Source: Drosophila miranda (Eukaryota; Arthropoda; Insecta; Diptera; Drosophilidae). Taken from it: a stretch of 64,000 nt of DNA. The notes beneath the pieces are model-generated. The model made no database searches, had not been told where the DNA came from, and saw only the letters and a program-made list of their open reading frames with translations. Each line of letters opens with the position of its first letter. Position 1 is the first letter of the stretch. The DNA lies in the NCBI RefSeq assembly GCF_003369915.1, contig NW_022881614.1, positions 11,429,001 to 11,493,000 of the forward strand. The letters are read 5' to 3'. Position numbers and translations under genes: made by a program. Positions 11,197 through 23,971 of this stretch are shown piece after piece.

Positions 11197-14097
11197 TCAT
11201 TGTTTTACATCTTTAGCATGGAATTTCCCTAGGATTCGTCCTTGTAGGTCCTCGAGTTCGTAGTAACTATTACCAAGTCTTTTTCTCACCCGGGCTTTCA
11301 CGAAAGTAGGTTCATCCCAATTGGATTGGTCTGGTTTTATATAGGCCTTTATCGCGGCAATGACCGAACGATTCACACGTTCTGACGCATTTGCTTGGGG
11401 TGCATGCACGGCTGTAAACATATGTTTGACACCGTAGTTTAGCAGGAAGCTCTGGAATACCTGTGATTTAAACTGAGCTCCATTATCCGATACTACCGTA
11501 TCGGGTACGCCGAAGCAGTGAAACAACTCTTCCTCGATAAATCGGATGATCGAATCCGCTGTAAACTTCTTTACGGGTTTGAGAAATGGGAATTTGGCGA
11601 AATGATCCAGAACTATAAAGATTCCTATGTTCCCTGACTTACTACGCGGATACGGTCCCAAGAAATCTACATACAGTTTCTGAAAGAATCTGTTAGTTCC
11701 CTGAGTTTTTCCCATGGGAGGTCGTAAACAATAACTTGGATGTTTTGAACATTTGCATACCTCGCACTGATTAACATATGCCTTCACATCGGTGACCAAA
11801 TTCGGCCAATAGTAGTATCGCCGTATTCGCTCCAGCGTTTTGTGGATACCACCGTGTGAGGAGAGAGGATGTTCGTGTGCTTGCCTCAGCACAACGGACG
11901 TTAGGGCGGATGGTAACTTCCAGCAGAGGTCATCGGATACTTTTTCTCCTACTGTATGTTCAGCACGACGATAAATGAAACCATCAATTACTTTGACATC
12001 AGGCATTTTCGTCTGGTTGGCGGTTATTTTGGTTTTTAGATTCTCATACTCAACTGAGTGAAACTTTGGTGAACTTAGAGCTAGCAGACTGTCCATTTGG
12101 AGCTCGGACAGGTCTTCAGTATAGGCTCGTGCATGGCGTCTGGCACTTTGTTGTTGACTCCTTTTCGGTGATGAATTTGGAAGTCAAAACCTTGTAATTT
12201 TAACGACCATCTGGCGAGTCTAGAGCTCAAATCCGCTTGACTCATAAGCCATTTTAACGAAGCATGATCGGTAATAATGACAAATTCATGCCCTTCGATG
12301 TAGGCGCGAAACTTTTTAACACACAGTACAGCTGCTAAACACTCTTTTTCTGTAACCGAGTAATTTCGTTGGCATTGATTTAGCTTTCTAGACATATATG
12401 CGATCGGAACCTCGTTACCTTCTACATCTTTTTGCATAAGTACTCCGCCCACGCCAGTATGACTCGCATCGCAGTGAATAGCGAATGGAATCCGAAAATT
12501 TGGACTATGCAAAACGGGAGCACTGCAAAGTTTACTTTTCAGGTCTTCAACTTCCAGTTGGGCCTCATTCGTCCATTCAAACTTACGTTTCTGCTTCAAC
12601 GTGTCCGACAATGGAGCGGCCAGACCGGCATAATTTCGAATGAATTTATGATACCAGCCAGTTACTCCTAAAAACCTTCGTACCTGTTTGACTGAACGAG
12701 GTGTTGGGAATTCCCGAATGGCTGAAACTTTTTCTGGATCGGTTTTAATAGTTCCATCCCCAATGACATGGCCAAGGTATCTTACTTCCTTCAAACAAAA
12801 TTTACTTTTTTCGACATTAATTGTTAACCCAGCTTGTTTTAACCGAGATGCTAACTCGGATAACACACGCACATGGATTTCGAAAGTAGAAGATACAACG
12901 AGCAAATCATCTAGATAGACGAACACTTCATGTCGTAACTGAGAGGGTATAACTTTATCCATTAATTTACACATGGTTTGTGGAGCGTTGGTTAGTCCAA
13001 ATGGCATCACTGTGTATTGATACAGGGGTCTCCCCGGGACGGTGAACGCGGTCTTTTCGCGAGCGTCTGAAGTCAATGGGATCTGCTAATAGGCATCCTT
13101 CAGGTCGATGCTGGAAATATATTCAGCTTTTGGTAGTCGGCTTAATATTCCATCGATCAAAGGCATGGAATATGCGCTCTTCACTGTGACTTCGTTGACC
13201 TTACGGCTATCGAGACATATTCTCACCTTTCCAGGTTTCCTAACGAGAACGACTGGTGACGACCATGGACTATCGGACTCCTCAATAACGCCAAGCGCTA
13301 TCATTCTATCTACTTCCTCAAACATGACCTTTTCGACGGCAGGAGATACCGAATAGTGCCGCTGTTTAATTGACTTTGCATCCCCTATATCGATATCGTG
13401 ACTTATCCAGCTGGTTCGACCTAGACCTTCTTTGGCGAATGACGGGAACTTTTGGATAGCCTCTGACAACATGGCCTGTTGCGAATCCGTTAGGCTTATA
13501 TGCATATGGTCATCCTTGGCTAAGGCAGCAACTTCGGGCTTGGCATTCTGGGTTACTACACCTGGAGGTAACAATTTAAATGCAGCCCAAAAGTCCATGC
13601 CAAGGTATAATTCTTGAGCGAGTGATGGTACTACATACAATGTTATCGGTTTAGTTTCATTTTGAAACAGCACGGGAGTGGAGATCTTGCCTACAATTTT
13701 CTGCGGAGCTCCATCAGCAGTTCGCACAGATGCATTAACGGCTTTGACGGTCGCATGACTAACTTTCAACGCTAACTCCCCTCCTATACAACTGATTGTT
13801 GCTCCTGTATCCAAAAGACTAGTGACTGTTTTCCTGCGCATTCCCAACTACGGCGGATAACAAAACTTTTCGTTCTTGCTTTCGTGCTACATTATACGCA
13901 CATCTACGCAACTTCATTCGTTGGCTACCATTCTCTATCTCTGTCCTGGTTGGGAAGTCTGGTATTTGTGACATGGCCGGTTGAAGTGGTAGCGAGTTTG
14001 TTTTTGAACTCGTTACTCCGTATTGGTGGCTTTCGATACCATCTGTCTGCGTGCACTGATCAACGGTGCACGAGCTGCCAAGTTTTTTGGATTGCAT
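11197..14097 (-). pseudogene. Gyp1 pol, unit 2 (broken)
   Basis: Same domain order as unit 1. Lesions seen: the shared frame break entering the protease (near 13820-13847); a TAG at about 13085-13087 replacing the Trp of KDAYWQIPL in the reverse transcriptase; a frameshift near 12130 between RNase H and the integrase (also in unit 3); and the shared 110-codon gap before FVKARV. The integrase zinc finger and the D, D, E residues (VDFLGPYP, VSDNGAQF, NASERVNRS) are readable in one 299-codon frame. The RT YLDDLL is intact. Confidence 0.85.
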
Positions 14098-15507
14098 TTT
14101 CTACAAGAGGGCTTGTAAGTGTCAGCTTTCCCACACCCATAACAAAAAACCCTCCGCTCTCCAGTCCATTCTTGGTAACGGTGACCTAACTTCCCACAGT
14201 TCCAACAGTTAAGGGTCATGGCATCAATACTTGCATCATCTACACCATCAGCATCGTCATCCGTCTCACTGCACGTTTGATGCATCTCATTAATATGTCG
14301 TTTAGACGCAGCACGCTGCAAAATTGTCGTAGATTTGGACAAGTTCTGCAAGAATCGCTCGCGAGTACGAACTATATGACGTAGCTCTGCGATACTCTTG
14401 ATGGGTACATACAAGATTTCGTGTTGAATTTCTGGAACTAAATTGGCTTTAAGAGCTTCTAACAGATAGGGCTCAGTCATTGGCTGTACTAGTTTGTCTG
14501 CCAATGCGACTATTGCTTCATAAAATAAATCAAACGGTTCACTTGGCTTCTGTTTCCGCTGCGTGATCGCTGAGCGGATATCCAAGTCGGTACGTCCGTC
14601 TTTGAATTGAGTCTTGAGTGCTACGCACAGGTCGGACCATCGGATGAGGGGGACACTCTTGTGGTATCGCCAGAACCATTCACTGGCACTGCCCTCAAAC
14701 AGGTTGCCCGCATATCTGGCTAACAGTGGCTAAATTTCCATTTAAGGATTGGTTGGTCATGGCATTTACCCTATAAATGAAGTCGTCCACGCCAATGGAG
14801 GAATGACCTGAAAACCGTAGTTTCCAATTTGAAATGATTTGGCTTATTCTATCAGCTCGTAGCTCTGAGACTGGCGGGGTCCCTCCTAGACTATATCTAG
14901 TTGGTGGCTTGTTGTTCTACTTCGTCGATGGTTTGTGTATTGATTGGTTGTGAACGAACACTTTCAATACTTTCACGGGACGCCGTTTGCTGAATCGATC
15001 ATTTCTGCAGGCCAGTTTCTATGGTCTGCGCTAATATGTTGGTTTGAGCCTGCATTGCAGCTGCCAAAGCATCGGCAATAACCTGGTGTAGACCTGCATT
15101 GGTCGAAGCGGCATTTGCTTCCATTTGTACTTCCGAGTTAGTCTCACTAACAGTTGACCCGGTTGGGGCGTCTGCGTTGGGATCGGTTGCCCTACCCTTA
15201 GACCTAGTTTGGTGCATGGTTGTGCTGGGTCTTGGCTTGCAGTCTGGGCTGCGGCAATCTCCTCAGCTAAATTCAAAGCCGATGCATGCAAGCTAACGTG
15301 GCAGACAGGACAAATCTTTTTGGCTCCAGCTTTACGGTTAAAACAGACTCGGTGGAATTGGTGTCCACAGCTGGTGGTAATTAACTGAGCTAGGTAGTCA
15401 ACTTCCTTGGCGCACTTGCTACAAATTATTCCCTGATTCTCTATTTGAGCGAAATTCTCGGGACTACGACTTAGGGGCATGATTATCGTACAAAATCTGT
15501 TACCCAA
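14013..15507 (-). pseudogene. Gyp1 gag with RING finger, unit 2 (broken)
   Basis: RING-H2 residues are all present (CSKC ... CGHQFHRVC ... CPVC). The linker is frameshifted by loss of one base near 15226, where unit 3 is one base longer. The capsid is frameshifted near 14727, a change also in unit 3. The last Cys of the first zinc knuckle is Trp here (HRYQEW), a private change that would weaken RNA binding. A frame break after EVEQQ-like sequence near 14900 separates the linker from the capsid. Confidence 0.8.
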
Positions 15508-16245
15508 CGATCTTTTATAGATAATAACGACACTAAATACGGACTAATTTATATATAAAGGCAAAGGAATAGAAATGACAAAATGTTTTTAAATAAAAGG
15601 ATCATGATTCTGCTTCGATGCACATAAGAGATAGACTGCATCTCGTTCGCTATCTAATCTCACTGTCTAAGAGACGAATTCGTGTAGAAAACAAAGATAC
15701 TGAGCCGGACAGGTTCTTTCTACCGCGAGACAGGCGATAGCTTTTTGCCATACATACACCTGATTTCTATCAACGGCTGAATCCTATCACAAAAACTGGA
15801 CCAAGTAGGTCTTACTTTGCATCAACTGGACCAAGAGCTTATTCTAAAAGCTTCAGGATTTCGACAGTCGACGACGCTCTTTATAGTTGGGAGGATGATA
15901 GAAAATAGAAAAAGCTGCAAATAAACTTCCTTGCGTATACTCTCAACTCCGCGAGATAGGTTATAGCTTGTCGCCATAAATTAACCCAATTTCGATCGAC
16001 GGAGGGAATATCTACTTGCACTCGATCGATATACCGGCAGTGGTTCCCTCAGATGCAGCTTAAGTGGACTGGACCAAGAGCTTAATGGAAAACATCAGGA
16101 CTTCAACAGTCTCTCTCGCTACACTATACCTTCACAACCGATATTGAGGAAGTTAGCAAGGTTGTCTGAACCAAGAAGGATAAGAAATTTCCAGTCGGGT
16201 GTAGTTGACTGTCTTTCGGACATTTACTGGGCTGTGACAGCTCGG

Positions 16246-16263
16246 GCCCCACGTTAGGCGCCA
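16246..16263 (-). promoter_or_regulatory. Primer binding site, tRNA-Lys type (unit 2)
   Basis: Identical to the site of unit 1; it marks the inner edge of the LTR shared by units 2 and 3. Confidence 0.7.
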
Positions 16264-17419
16264 ATTATTATTATTTTTCTTTTAAATTTATTATATATAT
16301 AAATATATATTGCTAATACTGTAACAGATAACGAAGCAGGAGGCTAGGATCTGAAACGGTAGACGAGCAGATGGAGGGTATGATCGAGATCCATGCACGC
16401 GTTGCTGCCGGTCTCATGGTTAGTCGGGTAGAGTGGGGGTGGGGTAGGGAGAGATCGCGTCACGAGCTCGAGCATTAGGAGCAAAGACAATAAAAATAAG
16501 TTTCGCGTGCGGTTCAAGGTTCAGACGGAAGAAATTTACAGAGAAATGACAGTGTAGGGAGATGAGTCAGCGGAACTAATTCGAGCGTGAGTTGCTTGCG
16601 GTGTCATTGCAACTCGGTATGCCCACCCTTCCTTGATCGCACCGGTCCAAATAGGTTGAGTAATGGGTAACGATCCCTAAAATAAACGCTCTACTTCTGC
16701 TAGGTTACGTCATCTCGGCGCCACATGATCCTTAATAACGGCAACAATTAACGGGAATTCATTACAAACAGTTTATTCATTAAACTTTCCTACAAGCTCT
16801 CATGGCCGCTAAGAGGGTAGATATATATGTATAAAGGCTACTAAAGTAATAAGGATAATATGTTCAAATAAGCTGCAATTAAGATTAATTATATATATAT
16901 AAAAACATCATGATGAAAGATCTTATTAGACTAGGGTCAACTAATTATAAAGAGTATATTCAGGAATAATGGTAATTACGTTACACAAATATAAATATAT
17001 TCGAATGGTTTTCAGTTTAAATGCAAAAACAAGGGACGGATGGGTGCATCTTTAAAGTGCACAGCAATTGCTTGTGGGGTAATCCCAATCATAAGTTCGG
17101 TTGTCGATAGATTCGGAATTGCAGAAAGTTACATTGCTTGCGAAAGAGCAGAACAAAAAAAACACGTGAACAATTGGATTGGTCAGCGTTACAGTACGGC
17201 TGGGAAGTTTACGGTCGAGGCATGGAATCTTTAATGTTGCTTCGACTTGCGTAAAATTTTGAATTCACATATAGCAGACGTTCACAGGTTATCACTCACA
17301 TTACGATCAAATCCAACGATGAAAGCGCTTCCATGTGATCGATGAGGGTGGCTGAAAACTTGTAAATATCAGTGTGTCAGAGTAGTTAGGCGATACGCGC
17401 GAGTATTAGTTTTAGTTCG
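16264..17419 (-). repeat. Gyp1 LTR between units 2 and 3
   Basis: Nearly identical to 9686-10841; scattered single-base differences only. It serves both neighbouring units. The inferred purine tract lies at about 17420-17432. Confidence 0.5.
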
Positions 17420-17805
17420 TTTCCTTCTAGCTGCACATTTCTTTATGATAAGCCAAACAAACCGAATCACACGAATTTAACTTTTAATGTTAATCCTAGG
17501 GTCAGTACAATAGTGCGGTTCCAAAGTATTATTCTAATATGAAGAAATGCATGGGCATAGCCATCATGATCGAGACACCGAATGACTTCATCAGCAACGC
17601 AAACAGTATTTCGGCACCGGTAAATGGCTTCTCCTTTAGCGTTACTGTTCGTATGCGGGCGGCGTAAGCGACGTAGCAATGACGAAAGTCACTGAAGAGG
17701 GAATAGTCAATTTCACACATATGTACATAAAAGTACAGTGATACAATGAAAAGAGTGATCCACGCCTGAAACCTCATTGTTTTATATCTTTAGCATGGAA
17801 TTTCC

Positions 17806-20675
17806 CTAGGATTCGTCCTTGTAGGTCCTCGAGTTCGTAGTAACTATTACCAAGTCTTTTTCTATCTCTTCTACTTTCACGAAAGTAGGTTCATCCCAAT
17901 TGGATTGGTCTGGTTTTATATAGGCCTTTATCGCGGCAATGACCGAACGATTCACACGGTCTGACGCATTTGCTTGGGGTGCATGCACGGCTGTAAACAT
18001 ATGTTTGACACCGTAGTTTTGCAGGAAGCTCTGGAATACCTGTGATTTAAACTGAGCTCCATTATCCGATACTACCGTATCGGGTACGCCGAAGCAGTGA
18101 AACAACTCTTCCTCGATAAATCGGATGATCGAATCCGCTGTAAACTTCTTTACGGGTTTGAGAAATGGGAATTTGGCGAAATGATCCAGAACTATAAAGA
18201 TTCCTATGTTCCCTGACTTACTACGCGGATACGGTCCCAAGAAATCTACATACAGTTTCTGAAAGAATCTATTAGTTCCCTGAGTTTTTCCCATGGGAGG
18301 TCGTAAACAATAACTTGGATGTTTTGAACATTTGCATACCTCGCACTGATTAACATATGCCTTCACATCGGTGACCAAATTCGGCCATTAGTAGTATCGC
18401 CGTATTCGCTCCAGCGTTTTGTGGATACCACCGTGTGAGGAGAGAGGATGTTCGTGTGCTTGCCTCAGCACAACGGACGTTAGGGCGGATGGTAACTTCC
18501 AGCAGAGGTCATCGGATACTTTTTCTCCTACTGTATGTTCAGCACGACGATAAATGAAACCATCAATTACTTTGACATCAGGCATTTTCGTCTGGTTGGC
18601 GGTTATTTTGGTTTTTAGATTCTCATACTCAACTGAGTGAAACTTTGGTGAACTTAGAGCTAGCAGACTGTCCATTTGGAGCTCGGACAGGTCTTCAGTA
18701 TAGGCTCGGGCATGGCGTCTGGCACTTTGTTGTTGACTCCTTTTCGGTGATGAATTTGGAAGTCAAAACCTTGTAATTTTAACGACCATCTGGCGAGTCT
18801 AGAGCTCAAATCCGCTTGACTCATAAGCCATTTTAACGAAGCATGATCGGTAATAATGACAAATTCATGCCCTTCGATGTAGGCGCGAAACTTTTTAACA
18901 CACAGTACAGCTGCTAAACACTCTTTTTCTGTAACCGAGTAATTTCGTTGGCATTGATTTAGCTTTCTAGACATATATGCGATCGGAACCTCGTTCCCTT
19001 CTACATCTTTTTGCATAAGTACTCCGCCCACGCCAGTATGACTCGCATCGCAGTGAATAGCGAATGGAATCCGAAAATTTTGACTATGCAAAACGGGAGC
19101 ACTGCAAAGTTTACTTTTCAGGTCTTCAAATTCCAGTTGGGCCTCATTCGTCCATTCAAACTTACGTTTCTGCTTCAACGTGTCCGACAATGGAGCGGCC
19201 AGACCGGCATAATTTCGAATGAATTTATGATACCAGCCAGTTACTCCTAAAAACCTTCGTACCTGTTTGACTGAACGAGGTGTTGGGAATTCCCGAATGG
19301 CTGAAACTTTTTCTGGATCGGTTTTAATAGTTCCATCCCCAATGACATGGCCAAGGTATCTTACTTCCTTCAAACAAAATTTACTTTTTTCGACATTAAT
19401 TGTTAACCCAGCTTGTTTTAACCGAGATGCTAACTCGGATAACACACGCACATGGATTTCGAAAGTAGAAGATACAACGAGCAAATCATCTAGATAGACG
19501 AACACTTCATGTCGTAACTGAGAGGGTATAACTTTATCCATTAATTTACACATGGTTTGTGGAGCGTTGGTTAGTCCAAATGGCATCACTGTGTATTGAT
19601 ACAGGGTCTCCCCGGGACGGTGAACGCGGTCTTTTCGCGAGCGTCTGAAGTCAATGGGATCTGCCAATAGGCATCCTTCAGGTCGATGCTGGAAATATAT
19701 TCAGCTTTTGGTAGTCGGCTTAATATTCCATCGATCAAAGGCATGGAATATGCGCTCTTCACTGTGACTTCGTTGACCTTACGGCTATCGAGACATATTC
19801 TCACCTTTCCAGGTTTCCTAACGAGAACGACTGGTGACGACCATGGACTATCGGACTCCTCAATAACGCCAAGCGCTATCATTCTATCTACTTCCTCAAA
19901 CATGACCTTTTCGACGGCAGGAGATACCGAATAGTGCCGCTGTTTAATTGACTTTGCATCCCCTATATCGATATCGTGACTTATCCAGCTGGTTCGACCT
20001 AGACCTTCTTTGGCGAATGACGGGAACTTTTGGATAGCCTCTGACAACATGGCCTGTTGCGAATCCGTTAGGCTTATATGCATATGGTCATCCTTGGCTA
20101 AGGCAGCAACTTCGGGCTTGGCATTCTGGGTTACTACACCTGGAGGTAACAATTTAAATGCAGCCCAAAAGTCCATGCCAAGGTATAATTCTTGAGCGAG
20201 TGATGGTACTACATACAATGTTATCGGTTTAGTTTCATTTTGAAACAGCACGGGAGTGGAGATCTTGCCTACAATTTTCTGCGGAGCTCCATCAGCAGTT
20301 CGCACAGATGCATTAACGGCTTTGACGGTCCCATGACTAACTTTCAACGCTAACTCCCCTCCTATACAACTGATTGTTGCTCCTGTATCCAAAAGACTAG
20401 TGACTGTTCTCCTGCGCATTCCCAACTACGGCGGATAACAAAACTTTTCGTTCTTGCTTTCGTGCTACATTATACGCACATCTACGCAACTTCATTCGTT
20501 GGCTACCATTCTCTATCTCTGTCCTGGTTGGGAAGTCTGGTATTTGTGACATGGCCGGTTGAAGTGGTAGCGAGTTTGTTTTTGAACTCGTTACTCCGTA
20601 TTGGTGGCTTTCGATACCATCTGTCTGCGTGCACTGATCAACGGTGCACGAGCTGCCAAGTTTTTTGGATTGCAT
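17806..20675 (-). pseudogene. Gyp1 pol, unit 3 (broken)
   Basis: The protease and the first part of the reverse transcriptase read cleanly (20425-19586). A one-base loss in a G run near 19604 then shifts the frame; the rest of RT and RNase H continues from about 19600 to 18660. Further lesions are the frameshift near 18710 shared with unit 2, a TAA at about 18388-18390 in the integrase zinc-finger region (after RRYY), and a small rearrangement near 17865-17875 that replaces the end of the protein. The break entering the protease is the one seen in all units. Confidence 0.85.
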
Positions 20676-22086
20676 TTTCTACAAGAGGGCTTGTAAGTGT
20701 CAGCTTTCCCACACCCATAACAAAAAACCCTCCGCTCTCCAGTACATTCTTGGTAACGGTGACCTAACTTCCCACAATTCCAACAGTTAAGGGTCAAGGC
20801 ATCAATACTTGCATCATCTACACCATCAGCATCGTCATCCGTCTCACTGAACGTTTGATGCATCTCATTAATATGTCGTTTAGACCCAGCACGCTGCAAA
20901 ATTGTCGTAGATTTGGACAAGTTCTGCAAGAATCGCTCGCGAGTACGAACTATATGACGTAGCTCTGCGATACTCTTGATGGGTACATACAAGATTTCGT
21001 GTTGAATTTCTGGAACTAAATTGGCTTTAAGAGCTTCTAACAGATAGGGCTCAGTCATTGGCTGTACTAGTATGTCTGCCAATGCGACTATTGCTTCATA
21101 AAATAAATCAAACGGTTCACTTGGCTTCTGTTTCCGCTGCGTGATCGCTGAGCGGATATCCAAGTCGGTACGTCCGTCTTTGAATTGAGTCTTGAGAGGT
21201 ACGCACAGGTCGGACCATCGGATGAGGGGGACACTCTTGTGGTATCGCCAGAACCATTCACTGGCACTGCCCTCAAACAGGTTGCCCGCATATCTGGCTA
21301 ACAGTGGCTAAATTTCCATTTAAGGATTGGTTGGTCATGGCATTTACCCTATAAATGAAGTCGTCCACGCCAATGGAGGAATGACCTGAAAACCGTATTT
21401 TCCAATTTGAAATGATTTGGCTTATTCTATCAGCTCGTAGCTCTGAGACTGGCGGGGTCCCTCCTAGACTATATCTAGTTGGTGGCTTGTTGTTCTACTT
21501 CGTCGATGGTTTGTGTATTGATTGGTTGTGAACGAACACTTTCAATACTTTCACGGGACGCCGTTTGCTGAATCGATAATTTCTGCAGGCCAGTTTCTAT
21601 GGTCTGCGCTAATATGTTGGTTTGAACCTGAATTGCAGCTGCCAAAGCATCGGCAATAACCTGGTGTAGACCTGCATTGGTCGAAGCGGCATTTGCTTCC
21701 ATTTGTACTTCCGAGTTAGTCTCACTAACAGTTGACCCGGTTGGGGCGTCTGCGTTGGGATCGGTTGCCCTACCCTTAGACCTAGTTTGGTGCATGGTTG
21801 TGCTGGGGTCTTGGCTTGCAGTCTGGGCTGCGGCAATCTCCTCAGCTAAATTCAAAGCCGATGCATGCAAGCTAACGTGGCAGACAGGACAAATCTTTTT
21901 GGCTCCAGCTTTACGGTTAAAACAGACTCGGTGGAATTGGTGTCCACAGCTGGTGGTAATTAACTGAGCTAGATAGTCAACTTCCTTGGCGCACTTGCTA
22001 CAAATTATTCCCTGATTCTCTATTTGAGCGAAATTCTCGGGACTACGACTTAGGGGCATGATTATCGTACAAAATCTGTTACCCAA
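20591..22086 (-). pseudogene. Gyp1 gag with RING finger, unit 3 (broken)
   Basis: Best preserved RING end of the three gag copies. A 203-codon frame runs from the start through the RING-H2 finger and the Ala/Gln/Ser-rich linker to EVEQQATN, where it stops at about 21475. The capsid then continues in another frame, with the shared break near 21305. The zinc knuckle is intact (CWNCGKLGHRYQEC, CYGC...CRKC). No copy in the array retains one open frame from RING to knuckle. Confidence 0.8.
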
Positions 22087-22825
22087 CGATCTTTTATAGA
22101 TAATAACGACACTAAATACGGACTAATTTATATATAAAGGCAAAGGAATAGAAATGACAAAATGTTTTTAGATAAAAGGATCATGATTCTGCTTCGATGC
22201 ACATAAGAGATAGACTGCATCTCGTTCGCTATCTAATCTCACTGTGTAAGAGACGAATTCGTGTAGAAAACAAAGATACTGAGTCGGACAGGTTCTTTCT
22301 ACCGCGAGACAGGCGATAGCTTTTTGCCATACATACACCTGATTTCTATCAACGGCTGAATCCTATCACAAAAACTGGACCAAGTAGGTCTTACTTTGCA
22401 TCAACTGGACCAAGAGCTTATTCTAAAAGCTTCAGGATTTCGACAGTCGACGACGCTCTTTATAGTTGGGAGGATGATAGAAAATAGAAAAAGCTGCAAA
22501 TAAACTTCCTTGCGTATACTCTCAACTCCGCGAGATAGGTTATAGCTTGTCGCCATAAATTAACCCAATTTCGATCGACGGAGGGAATATCTACTTGCAC
22601 TCGATCGATATACCGGCAGTGGTTAAGTCAGATGCAGCTTAAGTGGACTGGACCAAGAGCTTAATGGAAAACATCAGGATTTCAACAGGCTCTCTCGCTA
22701 CACTATACCTTCACAACCGATATTGAGGAAGTTAGCAAGGTTGTCTGAACCAAGAAGGATAAGAAATTTCCAGTCGGGTGTAGTTGACTGTCTTTCGGAC
22801 ATTTACTGGGGCTGTGACAGCTCGG

Positions 22826-22843
22826 GCCCCACGTTAGGCGCCA
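22826..22843 (-). promoter_or_regulatory. Primer binding site, tRNA-Lys type (unit 3)
   Basis: Identical to the sites of units 1 and 2; it marks the inner edge of the LTR shared by units 3 and 4. Confidence 0.7.
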
Positions 22844-23971
22844 ATTATTATTATTTTTCTTTTAAATTTATTATATATATAAATATATATTGCTAATACT
22901 GTAACAGATAACGAAGCAGGAGGCTAGGATCTGAAACGGTAGACGAGCAGATGGAGGGTATGATCGAGATCCATGCACGCGTTGCTGCCGGTCTCATGGT
23001 TAGTCGGGTAGAGTGGGGGTGGGGTAGGGAGAGATCGCGTCACGAGCTCGAGCATTAGGAGCAAAGACAATAAAAATAAGTTTCGCGTGTGGTTCAAGGT
23101 TCAGACGGAAGAAATTTACAGAGAAATGACAGTGTAGGGAGATGAGTCAGCGGAACTAATTCGAGCGGGAGTTGCTTGCGGTGTCATTGCAACTCGGTAT
23201 GCCCACCCTTCCTTGATCGCACCGGTCCAAATAGGCTGAGTAATGGGTAACGATCCCTAAAATAAACGCTCTACTTCTGCTAGGTTACGACATCTCGGCG
23301 CCACATGATCCTTAATAACGGCAAGTTTAACGGGAATTCATTACAAACAGTTTATTCATTAAACTTTCCTACAAGCTCTCATGGCCGCTAAGAGGGTAGA
23401 TATATATGTATAAAGGCTACTAAAGTAATAAGGATAATATGTTCAAATAAGCTGCAATTAAGATTAATTATATATATATATAAACATCATGATGAAAGAT
23501 CTTATTAGACTAGGGTCAACTAATTATAAAGAGTATATTCAGGAATAATGGTAATTACGTTACACAAATATAAATATATTCGAATGGTTTTCAGTTTAAA
23601 TGCAAAAACAAGGGACGGATGGGTGCATCTTTAAAGTGCACAGCAATTGCTTGTGGGGTAATCCCAATCATAAGTTCGGTTGTCGATAGATTCGGAATTG
23701 CAGAAAGTTACATTGCTTGCGAAAGAGCAGAACAAAACAAACACGTGAACAATTGGATTGGTCAGCGTTACAGTACGGCTGGGAAGTTTACGGTCGAGGC
23801 ATGGAATCTTTAATGTTGCTTCGACTTGCGTAAAATTTTGAATTCACATATAGCAGACGTTCACAGGTTATCACTCACATTACGATCAAATCCAACGATG
23901 AAAGCGCTTCCATGTGATCGATGAGGGTGTCAGAGTAGTTAGGCGATACGCGCGAGTATTAGTTTTAGTTC
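22844..23971 (-). repeat. Gyp1 LTR between units 3 and 4
   Basis: Same sequence as the other LTRs apart from point changes and a deletion of about 24 bp near 23928, where 'gatgagggtg' runs straight into 'tcagagtag'. Confidence 0.5.

Larger units (their letters stand above)
9742..16319 (-). mobile_element. Gyp1 LTR retrotransposon, array unit 2
   Basis: A 6,578 bp unit, almost the same length as unit 3 (6,580 bp) and collinear with it. It lacks the LINE of unit 1 and the 3' segment found at 2052-2836. With unit 3 it shares a two-codon deletion in pol, a frameshift after RNase H and a frameshift in the capsid. The two therefore descend from one copy after unit 1 had split off. Confidence 0.9.
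16320..22899 (-). mobile_element. Gyp1 LTR retrotransposon, array unit 3
   Basis: A 6,580 bp unit, collinear with unit 2 and sharing its derived deletions and frameshifts. It has its own extra lesions in reverse transcriptase and integrase. The 3' segment missing from unit 2 is missing here as well. Confidence 0.9.

Noticed and set aside
10890-11200. Frames of 70 and 82 codons conserved in all four Gyp1 units; possible accessory or env remnant
   Set aside because: Conservation is explained by recent duplication of whole units. The frames have no signal peptide, cysteine pattern or membrane helix arrangement typical of Env, and two overlap in different phases.
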